From Reticulitermes speratus (lineage: Eukaryota; Arthropoda; Insecta; Blattodea; Rhinotermitidae), in NCBI GenBank assembly GCA_021186555.1, contig JAJKFL010000237.1:516558-580557 (forward strand): 64,000 bases of DNA. Direction: 5' to 3'. Shown piece by piece: positions 57,387 to 64,000 of the stretch. How positions within the stretch are numbered: position 1 is the stretch's first letter; every line of letters starts with the position of its first letter. A program made the position numbers and the translations under genes. Under the pieces are notes generated by a model. That model was given only the letters and a program-made list of their open reading frames with translations. It was not told the DNA's origin and did not search any database.

Positions 57387-57619
57387 TCACTGATAACAGC
57401 GACAGATGAGGTAAATTCCATTCCATCTTTTTTTGTACATCACAATTTTGTTACTTGTTAATAAGGCTTCTTTTCTTCATGTATTATATTGAGCTTAACT
57501 AAGTCTCTTGTAATATAGTTACAAGTATTCTTGAATTCCTACACAAACATCTGTCACGGTACAATAAACGGTTTAAATAGCATAATTTTGAAATCATACA
57601 TTATCATAGTAAGCTCACA

Positions 57620-58807
57620 ATGCGCATAGCTATGACGTTGCTAATGCCTGCCTTAATCTATTGTATTTCAAAAGACAATGGGAGAGGAAATATACATATA
57701 CACTCCCATTCATTCGCAAGACAATTAAGAAAAGATAAGAAGCTAAAATTGAGCAACGAAAATTTTAAACAATCAATCGAAAACTTCTTCAAAGACAAAA
57801 GTCTAACCCCCCTAAGCCAACTCACAGCAACGCCCGCTTTTCCCACTCCCTACGTGCTGGCCCAGTTTGCCTCCAAGGCATACACAGACTACGAAACAGG
57901 AGAGACTGACGCTCAGTATGAGGCACGGTTAGCTTTACTTGGCGGCTGGAAGTTACTGACAACAGCGTCTAATACTAGATGGAACAACGGCTATTTTGGA
58001 GCAGCATATTGGCACCCTGAGCATCAGCATGTTGTGATTGCTCATCGAGGCACTGATCCAAAGAAATGGGGACCATTGTGGACAGACCTACAGGGTGTGC
58101 TGCGTAATAAGTATGTTCAACAAATGGGTTCAGCTAGCACCTTTGCATATAAGGTCCTTGAAGTGCTGCGAGAAGTTAATCACAAAATGGGTACCAATTT
58201 CCAAGCGTTCTTCACCGGCCACTCTTTAGGGGGTTGGCTAGCGCAAATCACTACCTTTACCACTGAATACTTTAAGGTAGAAGGAAATACTTTCCTTACA
58301 AGTGACAATGTCCCACACAGTTATCATCCCCACACAGTAGTATTTGACAGCCCAGGCTGCAAAAAAATGTTGTCACAAATGGCTGACACATTTGATGTAC
58401 GCTACGACGGGCGTTCGTTTGACTTAGAGCACTTAGATATCACAAGTTATCTGTCTGCTCCAAATCGCATTAATACTTGTAACAAACATGTAGGGACGGT
58501 GTATCGTGTCTTTACTGATTTGTCTGATATGAACTGGTTGGAAACACATACTGCATTGTACAACCTTGCAGCGCATAGTATGGATAGAATTGTGGACGTC
58601 TTTGACCCTGAAACAGGGCAAGTACGTAAAGATGAACAGGGACAGCCAAAAGTACAAGTGGTAATAGATTGGCCCGTCAGTAATGGCTTATCCCGTGGTA
58701 AAGAATACAAGAATTTCTTTAAAAGGGCCAAACAGTCAAATAATTACCACCCACACAATACAGACCAACCAACTGCTTATAAAACTAAAACCTATGAAGA
58801 GCGGTGA
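57620..58807 (+). CDS. Lipase-like alpha/beta hydrolase, intronless, 395 aa
   Basis: An uninterrupted 395-codon frame from ATG 57620 to TGA. Residues 200-205 are GHSLGG, the nucleophile elbow of class 3-type lipases, with Ser202 as the likely catalytic residue. AHRGTD at 141-146 matches the oxyanion-side RGT motif. FDSPG (242-246), LDITSYLSAPNRINTC (272-287) and AHSMD (318-322) are candidates for the Asp and His of the triad. Residues 4-16 are hydrophobic and could be a signal peptide; residues 17-70 are basic and charged; the hydrolase core starts near 76. A poly(A) signal AATAAA lies at 58936-58941. Substrate and pathway cannot be told. The absence of introns, next to a multi-exon gene style elsewhere in the window, suggests a retrocopy or a horizontally acquired gene. 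It is the best-supported intact gene here. Confidence 0.88.
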   Translation: MRIAMTLLMPALIYCISKDNGRGNIHIHSHSFARQLRKDKKLKLSNENFKQSIENFFKDKSLTPLSQLTATPAFPTPYVLAQFASKAYTDYETGETDAQYEARLALLGGWKLLTTASNTRWNNGYFGAAYWHPEHQHVVIAHRGTDPKKWGPLWTDLQGVLRNKYVQQMGSASTFAYKVLEVLREVNHKMGTNFQAFFTGHSLGGWLAQITTFTTEYFKVEGNTFLTSDNVPHSYHPHTVVFDSPGCKKMLSQMADTFDVRYDGRSFDLEHLDITSYLSAPNRINTCNKHVGTVYRVFTDLSDMNWLETHTALYNLAAHSMDRIVDVFDPETGQVRKDEQGQPKVQVVIDWPVSNGLSRGKEYKNFFKRAKQSNNYHPHNTDQPTAYKTKTYEER

Positions 58808-59109
58808 CCAGTATAAATGTATTCAATCAGTAAGTGCGGCAGAGTTTAGAGAGTTATAGTTGGTTACGTCGAAAGCCTGAGTTTTTTAGGCTTGACGAAT
58901 TACTCTCAGCAATTAAAAATAACGCTGGGTCTCAAAATAAAACTTAATTTAATCATCAGAAATACAAATATACTTTTCTAGACTAATTTTTCACGCTGAT
59001 TACGAAAATGATTTTACGTTTTCCTGTCACGTGTACTTTTTACATGACAATTTATGCTATAATATTCACAAAAATTTTAGCAAGTCTTGCTCTTAACAAC
59101 TAGATTTTT
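58808..59109. promoter_or_regulatory. 3' flank of lipase-like gene with AATAAA and a hairpin
   Basis: AAGCCT and AGGCTT flank GAGTTTTTT at about 58873-58893, a 6-bp stem. AATAAA at 58936-58941 is a plausible cleavage/polyadenylation signal 130 bp past the stop codon. Confidence 0.5.
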
Positions 59110-61420
59110 TTATGTGTCAAAGTTTACAACTGTAACACCATTATCATTACTATCCTCATGTAAACTCTCATTCCCGTTCGTCGGTTTGAAAGTATCCTCC
59201 CTCCCCAATTTTGCATTAAAATCTCCTAGCAGAATTTTCGTATGGTGCTTAGGAAAATGATCAAATATCTGTTTTAATTCCTCATGGAAACTGTCCTTTG
59301 AGTCATCACTTTTCTCCTCAGTCGCTGCATGCACATTCAGAACAATGATATACACCAGCGACCTCTCAGCGCCATATATGACATCCTATCACTAACAAAT
59401 TCTACTATCTTAATTGCTGATACTATTCTCTGATGTACAACAAAACCTGTTCCCAGTTGGTGACTTTCATTTCCTTTTCCATATACAAAAGTATAATCCC
59501 CCGCTCTTACTGTGCCTCCTTTGTCCCACCTAACCTCCTGCACACCCACTAAATCCAGTTTGTACCTAGCTAATTCCCCGACCACTGTCATAAGTGACCC
59601 TGACCTATACAGGCTCCTCACGTTCCATGTCCCACCTAACCTCCTGTACACCCACTAAATCCAATTTGTACCTAGCTAATTCCCCGACCACTGTCATAAG
59701 TGACCCTGACCTATACAGGCTCCTCACGTTCCATGTCCCACCTAACCTCCTGTACACCCACTAAATCCAATTTGTACCTAGCTAATTCCCCGACCACTGT
59801 CATAAGTGACCCTGACCTATACAGGCTCCTCACGTTCCATGTCCCACCTAACCTCCTGTACACCCACTAAATCCAATTTGTACCTAGCTAATTCCCCGAC
59901 CACTGTCATAAGAGACCCTGACCTATACAGGCTCCTCACGTTCCATGTCCCACCTAACCTCCTGTACACCCACTAAATCCAATTTGTACCTAGCTAATTC
60001 CCCGACCACTGTCATAAGTGACCCTGACCTATACAGGCTCCTCACGTTCCATGTCCCACCTAACCTCCTGTACACCCACTAAATCCAATTTGTACCTAGC
60101 TAATTCCCCGACCACTGTCATAAGTGACCCTGACCTATACAGGCTCCTCACGTTCCATGTCCCACCTAACCTCCTGTACACCCACTAAATCCAATTTGTA
60201 CCTAGCTAATTCCCCGACCACTGTCATAAGTGACCCTGACCTATACAGGCTCCTCACGTTCCATGTCCCACCTAACCTCCTGTACACCCACTAAATCCAA
60301 TTTGTACCTAGCTAATTCCCCGACCACTGTCATAAGTGACCCTGACCTATACAGGCTCCTCACGTTCCATGTCCCACCTAACCTCCTGTACACCCACTAA
60401 ATCCAATTTGTACCTAGCTAATTCCCCGACCACTGTCATAAGTGACCCTGACCTATACAGGCTCCTCACGTTCCATGTCCCACCTAACCTCCTGTACACC
60501 CACTAAATCCAATTTGTACCTAGCTAATTCCCCGACCACTGTCATAAGTGACCCTGACCTATACAGGCTCCTCACGTTCCATGTCCCACCTAACCTCCTG
60601 TACACCCACTAAATCCAATTTGTACCTAGCTAATTCCCCGACCACTGTCATAAGTGACCCTGAACTATACAGGCTCCTCACGTTCCATGTCCCACCTAAC
60701 CTCCTGTACACCCACTAAATCCAATTTGTACCTAGCTAATTCCCCGACCACTGTCATAAGTGACCCTGACCTATACAGGCTCCTCACGTTCCATGTCCCA
60801 CCTAACCTCCTGTACACCCACTAAATCCAATTTGTACCTAGCTAATTCCCCGACCACTGTCATAAGTGACCCTGACCTATACAGGCTCCTCACGTTCCAT
60901 GTCCCACCTAACCTCCTGTACACCCACTAAATCCAATTTGTACCTAGCTAATTCCCCGACCACTGTCATAAGTGACCCTGACCTATACAGGCTCCTCACG
61001 TTCCATGTCCCACCTAACCTCCTGTACACCCACTAAATCCAATTTGTACCTAGCTAATTCCCCGACCACTGTCATAAGTGACCCTGACCTATACAGGCTC
61101 CTCACGTTCCATGTCCCACCTAACCTCCTGTACACCCACTAAATCCAATTTGTACCTAGCTAATTCCCCGACCACTGTCATAAGTGACCCTGACCTATAC
61201 AGGCTCCTCACGTTCCATGTCTCACCTAACCTCCTGTACACCCACTAAATCCAATTTGTACCTAGCTAATTCCCCGACCACTGTCATAAGTGACCCTGAC
61301 CTATACAGGCTCCTCACGTTCCATGTTCCAAATCTCATGTCCCTTTTTCTTTGCTTAAGTCGTACCAAAGAATCAGTCCAGGTCGGAGGCTTTATGATAT
61401 GTTTCGTAACATGATAATTT
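59110..61420 (-). mobile_element. RTE LINE endonuclease fragment with amplified N-terminus
   Basis: On the minus strand, GTWNVRSLYRSGSLMTVVGE, LARYKLDLVGVQEVRWDKGG, GDYTFVYGKGNESHQLGTGF (59650-59337), then NVHAATEEKSDDSKDSFHEE and KILLGDFNAKLGRED (59355-59110) give the first part of the apurinic endonuclease of an RTE LINE (catalytic QE and GDFN motifs visible). One frameshift joins the two. The rest of ORF2 is missing. Upstream LINE sequence continues at 61325-61420 on the far side of the 106-bp array. Confidence 0.9.
59523..61324 (-). repeat. 106-bp array, 17 copies, made of RTE endonuclease sequence
   Basis: The unit GTCCCACCTAACCTCCTGTA ... CTCCTCACGTTCCAT encodes, on the minus strand, TWNVRSLYRSGSLMTVVGEL through ARYKLDLVGV. 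The total of 1,802 bp is exactly 17 units. Copies differ by only a handful of substitutions (for example near 59911 and 60663, and in the first and last units), pointing to very recent expansion. 106 is not a multiple of three, so the LINE frame is broken in each unit. Confidence 0.95.
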
Positions 61421-62271
61421 TTTACGGTGAGAAGTTGTTAGCACCTCGCCCAACCCCCAAGCTGGATGACCAACGCTTGTCGGCTGTCCGCGACTGCTTA
61501 TTCAATGTATTCGCAGCTACCTTCCATATCCGTAGGCCGTTCCTCCGTACGCAACCCTAGGACGCGCCATGCACACGCACACTCGTACGCGCACGCACAA
61601 ATTCGAAACAGCACAAAATAAACTTGAAACTTTAACATTCCTTATGCATTTTTAGAGCTATGGCATTTCAGATTTTGATAAATGTACATGTTATGTACAC
61701 CTTATGTACACCTTATGTGCAGTATATGTACACCTTATGTGCAGTATATTTACACTGATGCGCTACAACGGTAGCTTTCTATATGCAGCTCCATATATTG
61801 CTTTTAGTGTCTGTGGAGAAGCTTGAACATAGAGACGAAACTTACACTTCAGGACTTTAACGCTAGAAAGTGCGACTGTTTGTTACGAAAGGTCAGCTAC
61901 AGGGTGACTTTGATTTGGGATGTGTAGGGCAAAATACAGGAGTGAATCGGTACGTCGTTAGCCGTGTGATGTTAGTATAAACCGCATTGTTCATCTGAGT
62001 AACTGCACTATCGTGTCTACAGACTATCGTTGAATCTGTACGACACAATAGGCCTCCGTCTGAATGTATCAATCCATATGCCGGCGAGTTCAAAGGCACA
62101 AGGCCGATCACTGTGTGTCCGTAGTCTACCAGCGATGTGCGTTCCGGCTCACACGAATTCAATGTGTGTAGTGCTACACTGATGTTCGTGTTGCTGCATT
62201 GCGTGTGTAAATGTGCGTCATTTATACAGCTGACAGTGGCACAATTAACACCAGAGATAATAAACTATTAA

Positions 62272-62523
62272 TTTTTTTTTTGATGCCTCGACAGCCCCTT
62301 GGGGGCCTAGGCCGCCTCATTTTTCGAGGCTTCACGATCACACACTTTAGACACACCACACTCGGTAGGACTCCCCTGGACGAGTGACCAGCCCGTCGCA
62401 CAGACCTCTACCTGACAACACACAACACTCACAACAGACAGACATGCATGCCACCGGCTGGATTCGAACCCACAATCCCAGTAAGCGAGCGGCCGCAGAC
62501 CCACGCCTTAGACCGCGCGGCCA
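62272..62523 (-). mobile_element. SINE family A in duplication copy 2
   Basis: Collinear with the SINE at 57011. The B-box GGGTTCGAATCC is intact. The differences between the two copies are ordinary point changes. Confidence 0.88.
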
Positions 62524-62603
62524 CATTAACGGCTTTAGTACGAACAATATTTAGTTAGTGCTGCCAGCTTATTGTGTTCAACAGTGTCCGATCTCGTGTT
62601 TGG

Positions 62604-62647
62604 CCTTTGGACAGGTGTCACTGATAACAGTGACACCTGTCGAAAGG
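62604..62647. repeat. 19-bp hairpin, copy 2, one mismatch
   Basis: CCTTTGGACAGGTGTCACT, a loop GATAAC, then AGTGACACCTGTCGAAAGG. One pair of the copy-1 stem is broken (C to G). Confidence 0.9.
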
Positions 62648-62877
62648 TCACTGATAACAGCGACAGATGAGGTAAATTCCATTCCATCTTTTTTTGTACA
62701 TCACAATTTTGTTACATGTTAATAAGGCTTCCTTTCTTCATGCATTATATTTAGCTTAACTAAGTATCTTGTAATATAGTTACAACTATTCTTGAATTCC
62801 TACACAAACATCTGTCACGGTACAATAAACGGTCTAAATAGCATACTTTTGAAATTATGCATTATCATAGGAAGGTA

Positions 62878-64000
62878 ATGCGCATAGCTATGACGTCGCT
62901 AATGCCTGCCTTAATCTATTGTATTTCAAAAGACAATGGGAGAGGAAATATAAATGTACACTCCCATTAATTCGCAAGACAATTAAGAAAAGATAAGAAG
63001 CTAAAATTGAGCAACGAAAATTTTAAACAATCAATCGAAAACTTCTTCAAAGACAAAACTATAACCCCCCTAAGCCCAATCAGAGCGACGCCCGCTTTTC
63101 CCACTCCCTTTGTGCTGGCCCAGTTTGCCTCCAAGGCATACACAGACTACGAAACTGGAGAGACTGACGCTCAGTATGAGGCACGGTTAGCTTTACCTGA
63201 CGGCTGGAAGTTACTGACCACAGCGTCTAATACTGGAAGGAACAACGGCTATTTTGGAGCAGCCTATTGGCACCCTGAGCATCAGCAGGTTGTGATTGCT
63301 CATCGAGATACAAAGCTTGGAAATGTAGGCGCACTGTGGACAGACGTACAGGGTGTCATGCGTAATAAGTATGTTCCACAAATGGGTTCTGCTAGCACCT
63401 TTGCGTATAAAGTTGTTGAAGTGCTGCGAGAATTTAATCAAGAAAAGCGGACCAATTTCCAAGTGTTCTTTACCGGACACTCTTTAGGTGGTTGGCTAGC
63501 GCAAATCACTACCTTCACCACTGAATACCTTAAGATAGAAGGAAATACTTTCCTCAAAAGTGGCAATGTCCCACATAGTTATCATCCCCACACAGTAGTA
63601 TTTGACAGCCCAGGTTGCAAAGATATGTTGTCACAATTGGCTTACAAACTTGATGGACGCCTCGACGGGCGTTCCATTTACTTAGAGCACTTAGATATCA
63701 CAATTTATCTGTCCGCTCCAAATCGCATTAATACTTGTAACAAACATGTAGGGACGGTGTATCGCGTCTTTACTGATTTGTCTGATATGGGCTGGTTGGA
63801 AACACATACTGCATTGTATAACCTTGCAGCGCACAGTATGGATAGAATTGTGGACGTCTTTGACCCTGAAACAGGGCAAGTACGTAAAGATGAACAGGGA
63901 CAGCTAAAAGTACAAGTGGTAATAGATTGGCCCGTCAGTACTGGCTTATACTGCAGTGAAGATTACAAACGTTTCTTTAAATGGGCCAAACAGTCAAATA
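62878..64000 (+). pseudogene. Second lipase-like gene copy, stop at codon 31
   Basis: It is collinear with the 57620 gene from its ATG. Codon 31 is TAA (62968-62970), where copy 1 has TCA. After that, the frame stays open to the end of the window. GHSLGG is kept, as are DSPG, SAPNRINTC and AHSMD, but the RGTD motif reads RDTK, losing the conserved Gly. No in-frame Met follows the stop until the position of Met169, inside the core. Either a recent pseudogene or a gene with an altered N-terminus. Intact spacing over more than 340 codons suggests the lesion is young. Confidence 0.78.

Larger units (their letters stand above)
56328..58742. repeat. Segmental duplication, copy 1
   Basis: From ACAAATTCGAAACAGCACAA onward the sequence matches 61597-64000 in the same orientation at an offset of about 5.26 kb, over 90% identical by eye. 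It holds, in order, a unique segment, SINE A, a hairpin and the lipase-like gene. Copy 1 may continue past 58742, since copy 2 is cut by the window end. Confidence 0.93.
61597..64000. repeat. Segmental duplication, copy 2 (cut by window end)
   Basis: Collinear with 56328-58742, with small indels (for example a short deletion near 61668 and an extra ACACCTTATGT near 61695). The RTE fragment and its 106-bp array lie between the two copies. Confidence 0.93.

Noticed and set aside
58873..58893. Rho-independent-terminator-like hairpin with T-run
   Set aside because: The genome is eukaryotic and the T-run is in the loop, not after the stem. An AATAAA signal downstream is the likelier 3' signal.

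Overview
This window is nuclear DNA from an animal, almost certainly an insect. Cockroach or termite (Blattodea) is my best guess. The grounds are spliced exons with GT/AG borders, abundant tRNA-derived SINEs, RTE-type and other LINE fragments, a hAT MITE, a piggyBac-like element, and translated repeat phrases that I associate from memory with cockroach and termite assemblies. The species guess is inference. There is no prokaryotic gene organisation.

The dominant feature is tandem repetition. At least 17 unrelated arrays, with units of 22 to 118 bp, cover about 26 kb (roughly 40%) of the 64 kb. They include a 118-bp array (1-2830), a 49-bp array (2901-3669), a 35-bp array (17491-18645), a 114-bp array (24208-29200), a 22-bp AT-rich array (31375-32389), a 90-bp array (32841-35397), a 50-bp array ending in an assembly gap (37722-38702), a 55-bp array of about 92 copies (39417-44497), a 25-bp array split by a transposon (45801-48774), and a 42-bp array (52228-53450). 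Three arrays are visibly amplified pieces of transposons: 91 bp from a SINE body (23747-24207), 48 bp from a LINE ORF2 C-terminus (44917-45396), and 106 bp from an RTE endonuclease (59523-61324).

Host genes are few. On the + strand, 12245 to about 19670 holds recognisable exons of a TauD/TfdA-type 2-oxoglutarate-dependent dioxygenase. Exons 1, 2 and two C-terminal exons are present, but frameshifts and a missing HxD exon suggest a pseudogene. A Penelope-like foldback insertion with a perfect 14-bp target duplication sits at its exon 2 border. Around 29.6-29.9 kb on the minus strand are one or two coiled-coil exons of an unidentified gene.

At the right end lies an intronless gene for a 395-aa lipase-like alpha/beta hydrolase (57620-58807). 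It sits in a segmental duplication of about 2.4 kb. The second copy (62878 to beyond the window) has a stop at codon 31 and a changed oxyanion motif. Both copies share the same upstream SINE and a 44-nt hairpin, so the SINE insertion came before the duplication.

Transposon remains fill much of the rest: an RTE LINE with broken ORF2 (4036-6270), a LINE 3' fragment (10970-11840), a decayed restriction-like-endonuclease LINE (35640-36810), a LINE RNase H/C-terminal piece (44850-45770), an RTE endonuclease fragment (59110-61420), at least four SINE families, and a dispersed element carrying a hammerhead-ribozyme-like motif.
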